Shown here: positions 7,577-17,256 of the stretch, piece after piece
Layout of the letters: each line of letters opens with the position of its first letter
Position numbering within the stretch: the stretch's first letter is position 1
Origin: Bradyrhizobium sp. 149
GTDB lineage: Bacteria > Pseudomonadota > Alphaproteobacteria > Rhizobiales > Xanthobacteraceae
Assembly (NCBI RefSeq): GCF_023073915.1
Contig: NZ_JADPKK010000022.1
Span: forward strand, 1,364,001 to 1,428,000
Reading direction: 5' to 3'
Length of the DNA: 64,000 nucleotides
Made by a program: the position numbers and the translations under genes
Notes under the pieces: model-generated
Told to the model about the DNA's origin: nothing
Seen by the model: only the letters and a program-made list of their open reading frames with translations
Database searches by the model: none

Positions 7577-10500
7577 ACGCCGGCGGGATTTCGGCACCTT
7601 TCATCCGTTATCCCATCGGCACCTCGCTGCTGATGGCCGGCATTCTCTTTGTCGGTCTCGTCGCCTATCCCCTACTGCCGGTCGCACCACTGCCGCAGGT
7701 GGACTTCCCGACCATCCAGATCACCGCCAATTTGCCGGGCGGCAGCCCCGAGACCATGGCCTCGTCGGTGGCCCAGCCGCTCGAACGGCAATTCGCCCAG
7801 ATCCCGGGCATCGCCCAGATGACCTCGACGAGCTATCTGGGCACCGCGTCGATCACCATCCAGTTCGATCTCAACCGCAGCATCGACGGCGCCGCCAACG
7901 ACGTGCAGGGCGCCATCAACGCCGCGAGCGGGCAGCTGCCGAAAAACCTGCCCTCGCCGCCGACCTACCGCAAGGTCAACCCGGCAGACGCCCCGATCCT
8001 GCTATTGTCGGCGACTTCCGACACATTACCGCTGACCAGCGTCAGCGATGCGGTCGATGCCCAGCTCGCCCAGCAGATCAGCCAGCTCTCCGGCGTGGCG
8101 CAGGTCTTCATCGGCGGCCAGCAGAAACCGTCAATCCGCATTCAGATCGACCCGGCGAAACTCGTCGCCAAGGGCCTGTCGATGGAGGACGTGCGCAGCC
8201 AAATTGCGATCACCACGGTCGACAGCCCCAAGGGCAACATCGACGGCCCGAAGCGCGCTTACACGATCTACGCCAACGACCAGCTCACCCAGTCCAAAGA
8301 CTGGAACGACGTCATCGTCGCCTACCGCAACGGCGGCCCGTTGCGGATCCGCGACATCGGCCAGGCAGTCAGCGGCCCCGAGGACGCCAAGCAGGCGGCT
8401 TGGGCCAACGGCAAGCGCGGCGTGTTCCTGGTAGTGTTCAAGCAGCCCGGCGCCAACGTCATCGAGACCGTCGACCGGATCAAGGCGACGCTGCCTCGCC
8501 TCGTCGCGGCGATCCCGCCCGCGATCAAGATCGAGGTGATCAGCGACCGCACCACGACAATCCGCGCCGCGGTCGAAGACGTCCAGTTCACGCTACTGCT
8601 GACCATTGCGCTGGTGGTCATGGTCATCTTCATCTTCCTGCGCAGCTTCTGGGCCACCGTCATTCCCACCATCACGGTGCCGCTGGCGCTGCTGGGCGCA
8701 TGCGCGCTGATGTGGGTGTTCGGCTATTCGCTCGACAATCTGTCGCTGATGGCGCTCACTATCGCGGTCGGCTTCGTCGTCGACGACGCCATCGTGATGC
8801 TGGAGAACATCACGCGCTACATCGAGGAAGGCGAATCGCCGATGGCGGCGGCCTTCAAGGGCTCCAAGGAAATCGGCTTCACCATCGTGTCGATCAGCAT
8901 CTCGCTGGTCGCAGTGCTGATTCCGCTGCTCCTGATGGGCGGCATCATCGGGCGCTTGTTCCGCGAATTCGCCGTCGTGCTGGCGATGACGATCTTCGTC
9001 TCGATGTTCGTGTCGCTGACCCTGACGCCGATGATGGCCTCGCGCTTCCTGCGCGCCCACGGCGAAGTCACCCACGGCAAGTTCTACCAGTGGAGCGAGC
9101 GCGGCTTCGATGCGATGTTGCGCGGCTACGAATGGGTGCTCGACCACGCCCTGAGCTGGCGCCGCACGACGCTCGCGATCTTCTTCGCGACCCTTGCCCT
9201 GTCGGTCTATCTGTTCGTCCTGATCCCGAAGGGCTTCTTCCCGCAGCAGGACGTCGGCCTGATCACCGCGACCTCGGAAGCCTCCCAGGACATCTCGTTC
9301 GCGGAGATGCAGCGCCGTCAGGTCGAGCTCGGCAAGATCGTGATGGACGATCCCGACATCGCATCCATCGCGATGAACATCGGCGGCAGCGGCCGCGCCG
9401 GCAACAACGGCAACATGTTCATCACGCTGAAAGCGCGCAATGAGCGCGAGGCCTCCGCGCAGCAGATCATCGCGCGGCTGCGTCCCAAGCTCGAGAAGGT
9501 GTCCGGGGCCCGCCTCTACATGCAGGCGGCCCAGGACGTCCGGCTCGGCGGCCGGCCGACGCGGACGCAATTCGAATTCACCCTGCAGGACGCCGACCTC
9601 ACCGAGCTCAACGACTGGGCCCCGAAAATCCTCGCCAAGATGCAGACGTTGCCGCAGCTGCGCGACGTCGCGACCGATCAGCAGACCCAGGGCACCACGG
9701 TTCAGCTCAAGATCAACCGCGATACCGCAGCGCGCTACGGCATCCAGCCGCAGCTGATCGACGACACGCTGTACGACGCCTTCGGGCAGCGCCAGGTCAC
9801 GCAGTATTTCACCCAGCTCAACACCTACAAGGTGATCCTGGAAATCCTCCCGGAGATGCAGGGCAGTCTCGAAAGCCTGAACAAGCTCTATCTGAAATCG
9901 CCGCTGACCGGGGACCAGGTGCCGCTGTCCACGTTCGCGACCTGGAGCACCGATCCGGTTCGCCCGCTCTCGATCAGCCACCAGGGACAGTTTCCGGCGA
10001 TCACCATCAGCTTCAACCTCGCCCAGGGTGTCGCACTCGGCCAGGCCACCGAGGCCGTTCAGAAGGCGATGGCCGATCTCGGCGCGCCTCCGACGCTCAA
10101 TTCGAGCTTCCAGGGCACGGCACAGGCATTCCAGCAGTCGCTGGGCACAGTGCCGCTCCTCATTCTTGCGGCGCTGGTCGTGGTCTATCTGATCCTCGGC
10201 ATCCTCTACGAGAGCTACATCCATCCGATCACGATTCTGTCGACGCTGCCCTCGGCCGGCGTCGGCGCGCTCGCGATCCTGATGGCGGCCGGCTTCGAGT
10301 TCAGCCTTATTGCTTTGATCGGCGTTATTCTGCTGATCGGCATCGTGAAGAAGAACGGCATCATGATGGTGGACTTCGCCATTGCTGCGGAGCGTGACGA
10401 GCACAAAACGCCGGCGGAATCGATCCGGCAGGCAGCGCTCTTGCGCTTCCGTCCGATCATGATGACGACGATGGCTGCCCTGCTTGGCGGCGTGCCGCTG

Positions 10501-10719
10501 ATGCTCGGCCACGGCACCGGCGCCGAGATTCGTCAGCCTCTCGGCTACGCCATGGTCGGCGGTCTGATCGTCAGCCAGGCGCTGACGCTGTTCACCACTC
10601 CGGTCGTCTATCTCTATCTCGACGAGCTCAACAACTGGTTCTCGGGCTGGGGCCGTAAGGGTGACGGCGAAGGCGACGAGAGGGTCGAGCACGGCACCGT
10701 TAAGGAAGCTGCCGAGTAG
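7573..10719 (+). CDS. RND efflux pump permease (MdtB/MdtC-like)
   Basis: A 1048-residue inner-membrane antiporter of the HAE1 RND family. Features visible include the N-terminal helix, the porter-domain stretch LPGGSPETMASSVAQPLERQ, the repeated transmembrane block with VGFVVDDAIVMLENITRYIE (proton-relay Asp pair in TM4) and the C-terminal block with LIGIVKKNGIMMVDFAIAAERD and FRPIMMTTMAALLGGVPL. Full length is normal. Only one permease is present, unlike the MdtB-MdtC pair of enterobacteria, and no outer-membrane factor gene is adjacent, so a channel encoded elsewhere is likely used. Confidence 0.92.
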   Translation: MNAGGISAPFIRYPIGTSLLMAGILFVGLVAYPLLPVAPLPQVDFPTIQITANLPGGSPETMASSVAQPLERQFAQIPGIAQMTSTSYLGTASITIQFDLNRSIDGAANDVQGAINAASGQLPKNLPSPPTYRKVNPADAPILLLSATSDTLPLTSVSDAVDAQLAQQISQLSGVAQVFIGGQQKPSIRIQIDPAKLVAKGLSMEDVRSQIAITTVDSPKGNIDGPKRAYTIYANDQLTQSKDWNDVIVAYRNGGPLRIRDIGQAVSGPEDAKQAAWANGKRGVFLVVFKQPGANVIETVDRIKATLPRLVAAIPPAIKIEVISDRTTTIRAAVEDVQFTLLLTIALVVMVIFIFLRSFWATVIPTITVPLALLGACALMWVFGYSLDNLSLMALTIAVGFVVDDAIVMLENITRYIEEGESPMAAAFKGSKEIGFTIVSISISLVAVLIPLLLMGGIIGRLFREFAVVLAMTIFVSMFVSLTLTPMMASRFLRAHGEVTHGKFYQWSERGFDAMLRGYEWVLDHALSWRRTTLAIFFATLALSVYLFVLIPKGFFPQQDVGLITATSEASQDISFAEMQRRQVELGKIVMDDPDIASIAMNIGGSGRAGNNGNMFITLKARNEREASAQQIIARLRPKLEKVSGARLYMQAAQDVRLGGRPTRTQFEFTLQDADLTELNDWAPKILAKMQTLPQLRDVATDQQTQGTTVQLKINRDTAARYGIQPQLIDDTLYDAFGQRQVTQYFTQLNTYKVILEILPEMQGSLESLNKLYLKSPLTGDQVPLSTFATWSTDPVRPLSISHQGQFPAITISFNLAQGVALGQATEAVQKAMADLGAPPTLNSSFQGTAQAFQQSLGTVPLLILAALVVVYLILGILYESYIHPITILSTLPSAGVGALAILMAAGFEFSLIALIGVILLIGIVKKNGIMMVDFAIAAERDEHKTPAESIRQAALLRFRPIMMTTMAALLGGVPLMLGHGTGAEIRQPLGYAMVGGLIVSQALTLFTTPVVYLYLDELNNWFSGWGRKGDGEGDERVEHGTVKEAAE

Positions 10720-10784
10720 CAGCTTGCACCACGCGCCTCGCGACGTTACAGCGAGGCCCCGGTTCACGCCAACGCGGTTTTGCC

Positions 10785-11348
10785 ATGCCCATGCAATCCA
10801 GACTTGCAGCCCTTGCCGCCGCTGTCCTGTTGTCAGCAGGTGCCGCGCATGCCCAGCAGGGCGCCAAGAAGAATGCAGCTCCCTCTGCCCCGGCGGCACA
10901 GCCCGCACCGGCTGCGACGCAGGCTGACGGCGCTCCGGCGCAGCCCGGCTGGGTCGTGCGCTGCACCAGCGTCAGCCGCGATGCGCCGCTCGAATGCGCG
11001 ATGGAGCAGAACGCGGTGCTGACCAAGACCGGCCAGACCATCGTCCTGATCAACATTCGCATCGCGCCCGACACCCGCACACCGGTGGCGCTGCTGCAAT
11101 TGCCGCTCGGCCTCAACCTTCCCATCGGCGCCAAGCTCCAGGTCGACGAGGGCAAGACGGTCGATCTCCAGATCCAGACCTGCGAGAACCGCGGCTGCTA
11201 CGCCTCGACGCCGATCGCGCCGGACCTTCTCGGCACGTTGAAGTCGGGCAAGCAGTTGAAGGTCTCCTTCCAGAACATGGCCAAGGAGACGATCGCGATC
11301 CCGATGCCGCTCGGCGATTTCGCGGCGGCCTACGACAAGATCAAGTGA
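10785..11348 (+). CDS. Invasion-associated locus B (IalB) family protein
   Basis: A 187-residue exported protein. The signal peptide covers about 1-23 (ALAAAVLLSAGAAHAQ) and is followed by an Ala/Pro-rich stretch to residue ~55. The IalB-type domain then follows, beginning WVVRCTSVSRDAPLECAMEQ and including QTCENRGCYASTPI with the conserved cysteines. Function in free-living relatives is unknown; in Bartonella IalB is linked to erythrocyte entry. A second in-frame ATG two codons in is an equally possible start. It follows the RND pump by 65 bases and may be cotranscribed. Confidence 0.82.
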   Translation: MPMQSRLAALAAAVLLSAGAAHAQQGAKKNAAPSAPAAQPAPAATQADGAPAQPGWVVRCTSVSRDAPLECAMEQNAVLTKTGQTIVLINIRIAPDTRTPVALLQLPLGLNLPIGAKLQVDEGKTVDLQIQTCENRGCYASTPIAPDLLGTLKSGKQLKVSFQNMAKETIAIPMPLGDFAAAYDKIK

Positions 11349-11397
11349 CGACGCCTCGTCGTTATCGCTGCAGATCCATTTTGCCAGCGTAACGCCG

Positions 11398-11427
11398 CCG
11401 ACACCGGCGCCTTCGGGCGGATGTCGG
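11398..11427. terminator. Possible bidirectional hairpin between convergent ialB-like and livF genes
   Basis: Outer arms CCGACA and TGTCGG enclose an inner stem CGCC-TTCG-GGCG with a UUCG-type tetraloop. It lies exactly between the two convergent stop codons. There is no T-run, so the terminator call rests on position and structure only. Confidence 0.4.
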
Positions 11428-12147
11428 TCAGTCCACGCCCAGATAAGCCTTTTGCACCTGCGGGTCCTCCGCGAGCGCCGCCGCCGTGCCTGACAACACG
11501 CTCCTGCCGACCTGGAGCACCGTGGCGAAATCCGAGACTTCAAGCGCGAGTTCGATCGACTGCTCGGCGAGGAGGATGGTCAGTCCCTCGCGATGCAGGC
11601 GGCCGAAGGTCTCGTACATGGACTCGACCACCGCCGGCGCGAGACCGAGCGACGGCTCATCCAGCATCAACAGCTTCGGGTCGCTCATCAGCGCGCGGCC
11701 GACCGCGAGCATCTGCCGCTCGCCGCCGGACATGGTGCCGGCGCGCTGGTTGCGCCGTTCCTTGAGGCGGGGAAAGATCTCGTAGACACGTTCGAGCAGC
11801 GTGGCCTGCCGCGACTTGTCGTGCAGCGGCGTTGCACCGAGCAGGAGATTGTTTTCGACGCTCTGCTGCACGAACAGCCGCCAGCCTTCCGGCGACAGCG
11901 CCATCCCCTTGCGTACGATCGCAAACGCCTTCTCGCCGGCGATGTCCTCGCCGCGAAAATGGATCGATCCGGAATGCACGGGAATGAGGCCGGCGATCGC
12001 GTTCAGCGTCGTGGTCTTGCCGCCACCATTGGAGCCGAGCAGCGCGACGACACTGCCCTCGGGAACCTCGAGCGAGACGTCGGACACGCCGATGAGATCG
12101 CCGTAGCGCACCTCGAGGTGCTCGATCCGCAGCAACGCCCCGCTCAT
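11428..12147 (-). CDS. livF: Branched-chain amino acid-type ABC transporter ATPase LivF
   Basis: A 239-residue ATP-binding subunit. Walker A is at about 36-43 (LLGSNGGGKTT), the signature MSGGERQM at about 140-147, and Walker B KLLMLDEPSLGLAP follows. The EQSIELALEVSD stretch is typical of LivF, whose family end (VQKAYLGVD) is present. It overlaps livG by 4 bases and is the last gene of the livH-M-G-F series. The substrate is not determined by the sequence; Liv-type systems in rhizobia also carry amides, aromatic acids and other organic acids. Confidence 0.9.
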   Translation of the reverse strand: MSGALLRIEHLEVRYGDLIGVSDVSLEVPEGSVVALLGSNGGGKTTTLNAIAGLIPVHSGSIHFRGEDIAGEKAFAIVRKGMALSPEGWRLFVQQSVENNLLLGATPLHDKSRQATLLERVYEIFPRLKERRNQRAGTMSGGERQMLAVGRALMSDPKLLMLDEPSLGLAPAVVESMYETFGRLHREGLTILLAEQSIELALEVSDFATVLQVGRSVLSGTAAALAEDPQVQKAYLGVD

Positions 12148-12911
12148 AAATCCGGCCCGCCCATCAGCTCGACGGGCGTGTGGCCGGCGGCCGCCTTGGC
12201 TGCACGCTTGCCGAGATAGGCCTCGATCACCGCCGGGCTGGAGGTGACCTCGCGCGGCGAGCCGCGGGCGATCTCCTTGCCCTGATGGAACACCATCACG
12301 CGGCTGGCGAGCGACATGATCACTTCCATGATGTGCTCGACGATCACGAGCGTAATGCCGGAACGGTGGATGTCGCGCACGAGGTCGATGGCGAGCCTCA
12401 CCTCATGGGCGTTAAGGCCGGCCATGGCTTCGTCGAGCAGAAGCACCTTCGGCTCGGTCGCGAGCGCCCGCGCGATCTCCAGCCGCTTGCGGCCGGGCGT
12501 GCCGAGCGAGCGCGCCGGCGCATCCGCAAGCCTGATCATGCCGACCCGCTCGAGCACGGCGCGCGCCTTGGTCTCGGCCTCTTTGCGATGCGCCGTGCGC
12601 AGGAAAGCGCCGATCATGACGTTCTCCAGCACCGTCATGCCTTCAAAGGTCTGCGGCACCTGGAAGGTGCGGGCGAGCCCAAGCCCGGCGCGCAGCTCCG
12701 GCGTGAAGTCGGTGATGTCGCGGCCCTCGAACAGGACACGGCCGGAGGTGGTCTTGAGATCGCCCGTCAGGCAATTGAAGAAGGTGGACTTGCCCGCGCC
12801 GTTCGGGCCGATCAGGCCGAGAATGTCGCCCCGCCCCAGGATCACGGAGGCGTCGTCTACCGCCTTGAAGCTGCCGAACGCCTTTGTAATTCCGCGTGCC
12901 TCAAGGAGCAT
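12144..12911 (-). CDS. livG: Branched-chain amino acid-type ABC transporter ATPase LivG
   Basis: A 255-residue ATPase with Walker A GPNGAGKST (about 36-44), FNCLTG and GLARTFQ as expected for LivG, and Walker B KVLLLDEAMAGL. The signature region reads SLGTPGRKRLEIARAL instead of the usual LSGGQ/LSYGQ, a departure also seen in some other LivG proteins. A C-terminal tail of about 20 residues (KAAAGHTPVELMG) exceeds the family core. The start overlaps the livM stop region by 11 bases. Confidence 0.88.
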   Translation of the reverse strand: MLLEARGITKAFGSFKAVDDASVILGRGDILGLIGPNGAGKSTFFNCLTGDLKTTSGRVLFEGRDITDFTPELRAGLGLARTFQVPQTFEGMTVLENVMIGAFLRTAHRKEAETKARAVLERVGMIRLADAPARSLGTPGRKRLEIARALATEPKVLLLDEAMAGLNAHEVRLAIDLVRDIHRSGITLVIVEHIMEVIMSLASRVMVFHQGKEIARGSPREVTSSPAVIEAYLGKRAAKAAAGHTPVELMGGPDL

Positions 12912-13875
12912 GGCTAGCTCCCGTGTCCTTCGTCGGCTTGCCGCGCCGCTTGAACAGGCTGAGGAGGCCGCCCGGCTGGAAGCGCGCGATCACCACGATG
13001 ATCGCGCCATAGAGCACGAAGGTCAGCCCGGCGCCCTTGCCGCCGAGCCAACTGTTCGAGATCTCCTCCAGCGGCACCAGGATCGCGGCGCCTACCAGCG
13101 GCCCGAACAGGAGCCCGGCCCCGCCCAGCGCCGCCATGATCAGGATTTTCACCGAAATCAGGATGCCGAACCCGGACTCGGGATCGACGAAACCGAACAT
13201 CATGGCATAGAGCGCGCCGGCGACGCTCGTCAGCGCCGCGCTCAGCATGAAGGCGTAGAGTTTTGTGCGGCTGGCAGGCGCGCCGAGCGAGCGCGCAGCC
13301 CGTTCGGAATCCTTGATCGCGCGCAGGTAAAACCCCATCCGGCTGTTGGTCATCCACCAAGTGATCAGCAGCGTGATCGCGAGAATTGCAAGGAAGAGAT
13401 AATAGTAGGGCAGCGACGACAGGAACGAGAGATCGAAGATGTTGCGCGGCACGGTCGGCCCGGAGAGCCCGACGGCCGCGCCGAGCCAGTCGGTGTTGGT
13501 CACGATCAGCCGCATCGTCTCGGCAACCGCGATGGTCGCCATGCTGAAATAATGGCCGGATAGCCGCAGCGTCGGCACACCGATGATCGCGGCAAGCCCG
13601 ACCGCGAGCACTATGCCGCCGGGAATGCCGAACAGCGGCGACAGGCCGAACTTTGCGTAGGACCCCATCGCGGCATAGGCACCGCAGCCGAAGAACACGA
13701 CGTGGCCGACCGAGACCTGGCCGGCATAGCCGCCGACGATATTCCAGGCGGACGCCGCAATCGCATAGAGCAGCACCAGTGCGCCCAAGCGCTGCTGGAA
13801 TGGCGAGGACAGCAGCAGCGGATAGGCGATCGCAATGGCTGCGAAGACCGAAAGCCAGATCAGGCGCCGCATCAC
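12901..13875 (-). CDS. livM: Branched-chain amino acid-type ABC transporter permease LivM
   Basis: A 324-residue inner-membrane permease with 9-10 hydrophobic segments. Family hallmarks are IAASAWNIVGGYAGQVSVGH near residue 40, GHYFSMATIAVAE in the middle and MAALGGAGLLFGPLVGA near the end. It lies 10 bases after livH and overlaps livG. It should pair with LivH to form the membrane channel. Confidence 0.9.
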   Translation of the reverse strand: MMRRLIWLSVFAAIAIAYPLLLSSPFQQRLGALVLLYAIAASAWNIVGGYAGQVSVGHVVFFGCGAYAAMGSYAKFGLSPLFGIPGGIVLAVGLAAIIGVPTLRLSGHYFSMATIAVAETMRLIVTNTDWLGAAVGLSGPTVPRNIFDLSFLSSLPYYYLFLAILAITLLITWWMTNSRMGFYLRAIKDSERAARSLGAPASRTKLYAFMLSAALTSVAGALYAMMFGFVDPESGFGILISVKILIMAALGGAGLLFGPLVGAAILVPLEEISNSWLGGKGAGLTFVLYGAIIVVIARFQPGGLLSLFKRRGKPTKDTGASHAP

Positions 13876-13885
13876 GTCGTCCTCA

Positions 13886-14749
13886 TCAGGTTTTGCCCAT
13901 CAGGCCTTGCGGCCGGAACCAGAGGAAGAGCAGGAACAGGACATAGACGACGATGTCCTTGTAGATCGCGCCGATCAGATAGCCGGACAGCGACTCGATG
14001 ACGCCGATCATGAGGCCCGCGACCAGTGCGCCCGGCACGCTGCCGAAACCGCCGAGCGAGACCGTGACGAAGGCGACGATGCCGAGCGTCTCGCCGACGG
14101 TCGGCACGATGTAGAAGAAGTTCGCGATCAGCGCGCCGGCAAGCCCGGTGGCGCCGGCTGCAATGGCCCAGGCGACCGCCTGCATGGTATCGGGGCGGAT
14201 GCCCATGAGCTGGGCCCCGGTCTGATCTTCCGCCACTGCCAACATTTTCGAGCCAAGCGAGGTGCGGGTCAGGAGGAGATGCAGGCCTAGCGTGACCAGC
14301 AGCGCGACAACACCGGCGAGCAGCCGCGAGGCTTCGATGCGCAGGCCCGCGAACGCGTAGGTGCCGCCGACGATATCCTGCGGCATCGACAGGAAATTGG
14401 CGCCAAACCACCAGAACACGGAATAGCGCAACAGCAGCGCCAGCCCGAAGGTGCCGAGGATCTGGGCCAGCATCGGCCCCTTCATGATGTCGCGGATCAG
14501 GGCGAAATAGACCACGACGCCGACCGTCGCGAGCACCAGCGTCGCGAGCGGGGCGCCGAGGAGCGGCCCTCCCCCCATCAGCGTGTAGACGACATAGGCG
14601 ACATACATGCCGAGCATGACGAAATCGCCATGCGCGAAATTGACGATGTTCATCATGCCCCACACCAGCGTGAGGCCCGAGGAAAACAGCGCGTAGACGG
14701 CGCCGAGCAGAAGCCCGCCGACGATCACCTGCACGAGGACAAAGGACAT
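13886..14749 (-). CDS. livH: Branched-chain amino acid-type ABC transporter permease LivH
   Basis: A 287-residue permease, taking the ATG that gives MSFVLVQVIVGGLLLG as start; an upstream TTG at 14770 would add 7 residues but has no better ribosome site. LivH hallmarks are GLTLVWGMMNIVNFAHGDFV near the N-terminus and VTVSLGGFGSVPGALVAG near the C-terminus. It is preceded by the binding-protein gene with a hairpin in between, a common arrangement that lowers permease expression relative to the binding protein. Confidence 0.88.
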   Translation of the reverse strand: MSFVLVQVIVGGLLLGAVYALFSSGLTLVWGMMNIVNFAHGDFVMLGMYVAYVVYTLMGGGPLLGAPLATLVLATVGVVVYFALIRDIMKGPMLAQILGTFGLALLLRYSVFWWFGANFLSMPQDIVGGTYAFAGLRIEASRLLAGVVALLVTLGLHLLLTRTSLGSKMLAVAEDQTGAQLMGIRPDTMQAVAWAIAAGATGLAGALIANFFYIVPTVGETLGIVAFVTVSLGGFGSVPGALVAGLMIGVIESLSGYLIGAIYKDIVVYVLFLLFLWFRPQGLMGKT

Positions 14750-14787
14750 GAGCCGCGTTGCTCTGATCAAATCATCTTGGAAAAGGT

Positions 14788-14808
14788 GGCGGGACGCGAG
14801 GTCCCGCC
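14788..14808 (-). terminator. Intergenic hairpin between binding-protein gene and livH
   Basis: Perfect 8-bp arms GGCGGGAC and GTCCCGCC around a 5-base loop lie in the 69-base gap after the binding-protein stop. On the minus strand the stem is followed by a short T stretch (CCTTTTCC). This suggests a partial terminator or mRNA-stabilising stem that sets a higher level for the binding protein. Confidence 0.5.
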
Positions 14809-14818
14809 TTCAAAAATT

Positions 14819-16072
14819 TCACCAGCCCTTGTAGGGCAGCACCGGCGCCTTCGCGGCATTGGCTTTCGGCCATACCGCGGTGTAGTTCTCGCCATCCTGG
14901 AGCTGGATGATGAGACCGGAGGCGAGGACGTTCTGGCCCTTGTCGTCGAACTTAACGCCCTTGTAGCCCATCATCAATTGCTCGGGCTTCAGATCGGTCG
15001 CCTTCAGCGCGGCCTGGATTTTTGCAGGCTCTGTCGAGCCGGCGCGGTCGATGGCGTCGGCCAGCACGAAGAAGCCCTGCATCTGGCGGCCGACCGTGTC
15101 GTCCATCTCCTCGCCGCTCTTCTTCTTGTACATCTCGGCAATGATCGCGGTCGGCGAGCCGGACGGGCCTACCGCCCAGGACGAGCGGTTGAAAACGCCT
15201 TGCGAGATCTTTCCGACCGCCTTGATGAAGGACGGATCGGAATAGCCGGCATCGTCGGCGAGCAGGATGGCCGGCTTGTAGTCGAGCGACTGCATGGTCT
15301 TGGCAAACAGGATCGCATCCGACGTGTAGCTGATCATGATGATCACGTCGGGCTTCTTGTCCTTGAGCTGGAGAACCTGGCCCTGCACGTCGGTGGCATT
15401 GACGGGATAGGCGACATCGAGCGCGACCGGCTGGCCCTTGTCCTTGAAGGCGGTGCTGATCGTGTTGGCGACCGAGGTGCCGTATTCGGTGTTGTCGTGG
15501 ACCAGCGCGATCGCATCGGTCTTGGCGCCGGCCGCCTTCATGTCGGCGAGGAAGTCGACATAGGCCTTGGCAAAATCGGTCGCGATCGGCGTGGTGCGGA
15601 AGAACCATTTGAAGCCGCGCTCGGTGAGATTGGCGGCCACCGACTCGGAGTTCAGAAAGGGAATGCCGTATTTCTCGGCGATCGCGCTCGAGGTCAGCGT
15701 GACGCCGGACTGATAGGAGCCGAACACCGCCGCCACCTTCTCTTCCGTGATCAGGCGCAGCGCTTGGTTCTGCCCCGTCGCCGGGTTGCCCTGGTTATCA
15801 GCGAACACGGCCTCGATCCTGGCGCCGCCGAGACCGGCAAGACCTGCGTTCTTCGCCAGCGGCAGATTGCCGAGCTCGGGATGGGCGTTATTGATGATAT
15901 CCATGGCGACTTCGATCGCCGCCTTGGCGTGTGCGCCGATCGAGGCGGTGCCGCCGGACATCGGCAGGATCACGCCGATCTTGACGACCTTGTCCTCGGC
16001 CCGCGCGCCCGAGGCAAGCGCAAGCGACATCGCGGCCGCGCAAAGCAGCCCGGTGACGTGCTTTAATGTCAT
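14819..16072 (-). CDS. Liv-type ABC transporter substrate-binding protein
   Basis: A ~417-residue periplasmic protein of the Peripla_BP_6 type. The ATG at 16072 is chosen because GGGAGG lies about 10 bases upstream and the product then begins with a clear signal peptide (residues 1-25, CAAAMSLALASGARAED). The mature part starts VVKIGVILPMSGGTASIG, typical of LivK/LivJ relatives. It heads the livKHMGF-like operon. The ligand cannot be read from the sequence. Confidence 0.88.
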   Translation of the reverse strand: MTLKHVTGLLCAAAMSLALASGARAEDKVVKIGVILPMSGGTASIGAHAKAAIEVAMDIINNAHPELGNLPLAKNAGLAGLGGARIEAVFADNQGNPATGQNQALRLITEEKVAAVFGSYQSGVTLTSSAIAEKYGIPFLNSESVAANLTERGFKWFFRTTPIATDFAKAYVDFLADMKAAGAKTDAIALVHDNTEYGTSVANTISTAFKDKGQPVALDVAYPVNATDVQGQVLQLKDKKPDVIIMISYTSDAILFAKTMQSLDYKPAILLADDAGYSDPSFIKAVGKISQGVFNRSSWAVGPSGSPTAIIAEMYKKKSGEEMDDTVGRQMQGFFVLADAIDRAGSTEPAKIQAALKATDLKPEQLMMGYKGVKFDDKGQNVLASGLIIQLQDGENYTAVWPKANAAKAPVLPYKGW

Positions 16073-16325
16073 GAAATCAGACCTCCCAAAGGGTTTCCCC
16101 AACCAGGATTTTTGGAAGCTTGGGCGAGCCGCCCGCCTCCGTTTGATTATGCCTGGCGATGAGAGGATGGCATGCCAGCCCGATACCGGCAAGTGAACCG
16201 GGTTGCCACGATGCTGCATGTGGGGCAGCGATGACGTGCGGTGCAGACGACGCTCAATCTGGCGTCGTCTGATGTGAGTGAAACAACCGCCGGCGGTTAT
16301 CGCATGCGCAAGGCGGAGGGCGCGC

Positions 16326-16688
16326 TCATCCGGCGATATCGCTCGCCCTCAGCAGCGTCGTGAAGCCGCCATAGATCATGCGCTTGCCGTCGAACGGCAT
16401 GCCGTCCAACTTCAGCCGCGGGTCTGCCATCACCTTCTTGTTGACGGCGTCGCGAGTCGCCCGGTCGCGATAGACGATCCAGGCGAACACCACGATCTCG
16501 TCCTCCTTCGCCATCACCGCGCGCGGAAACGAGGTGAGCTCGCCATAGGGTACGTCGTCGCCGATGCATTCGACATAGTCGAGCGCACCATGCTCCATCC
16601 AGATCGCGCAGGCCGCATTCGCCAGCGCCTTGTAGGCCTCGATCTTGTCCTTCGGCACGGCCAGCACGAAACCATCGACATAGGGCAT
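16326..16688 (-). CDS. DUF1428 (YbaA-like) protein
   Basis: A 120-residue protein beginning MPYVDGFVLAVPKDKIEAYK, the standard start of the DUF1428 family, with the conserved DRATRDAVNKKVMADPRL and the end FDGKRMIYGGFTTLL. GGGAG lies 8 bases before the ATG at 16688. The fold is a dimeric alpha/beta barrel of ABM type; biochemical function is not known. It stands alone between the Liv operon and tRNA-Gln. Confidence 0.88.
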   Translation of the reverse strand: MPYVDGFVLAVPKDKIEAYKALANAACAIWMEHGALDYVECIGDDVPYGELTSFPRAVMAKEDEIVVFAWIVYRDRATRDAVNKKVMADPRLKLDGMPFDGKRMIYGGFTTLLRASDIAG

Positions 16689-16986
16689 CACGGATCTCCC
16701 AGAGTTGTGTGCCCCAAGGACGATGCAGCGCGCGACGATCCGACTGGGAAACGTGATTTTCCGATGAGGCAAACCGTCGCGCGCCGCTGCGGCGCGCCGC
16801 CGGAGCCTGAGATCCGGCCGCTCACGCCCGCGATTGGACCGCAAAACACACCTGCACCGCAGCGCTTGCCAGCCCACAGCCGAGCGGGTAGAAACCCTCC
16901 ACGCCTGAGCCGTGATTTGCGCGATAAGCGCCGTCGGCCATGGCCGGGCAAGTCAACAAGCCGTTGAATTTGTTCGGCTATTCTGT

Positions 16987-17060
16987 TGGGGAATGGTGTA
17001 ACGGTAGCACAACAGACTCTGACTCTGTTTGTCTAGGTTCGAATCCTAGTTCCCCAGCCA
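16987..17060 (+). tRNA. tRNA-Gln (anticodon CUG)
   Basis: A 74-base cloverleaf: acceptor TGGGGAA pairs with TTCCCCA, the D-arm holds GGTGTAACGGTAGCAC, the anticodon stem ACAGA/TCTGT frames loop CTCTGAC with anticodon CTG, the T-arm holds GGTTCGAATCC, and discriminator G is followed by an encoded CCA. The U1-A72 pair is typical of bacterial glutamine tRNAs. Confidence 0.96.
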
Positions 17061-17256
17061 CTCCAGGTAAGCCGCTCACAATGAGACCGTCAGAGGTGGC
17101 GCTCTTCCTCAGGCGCCGTCATCCCGTGCATCTCGACACGGTGCGGCGAGCGAGCTTCGCGCGCGCCCGAAGCTTTGGCGGGACCGGCGCGACCCGGCGC
17201 CAAGCCGCGATCCGGCCCAAGCCACTTCGAACTTCGGCAGACGGTCGACCCGGCTC

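Noticed and set aside
8593..10908. 771-codon open frame antisense to the MdtB-like pump gene
   Set aside because: GC-rich antisense shadow of the pump gene; Arg/His/Asp-rich composition and no family sequence.
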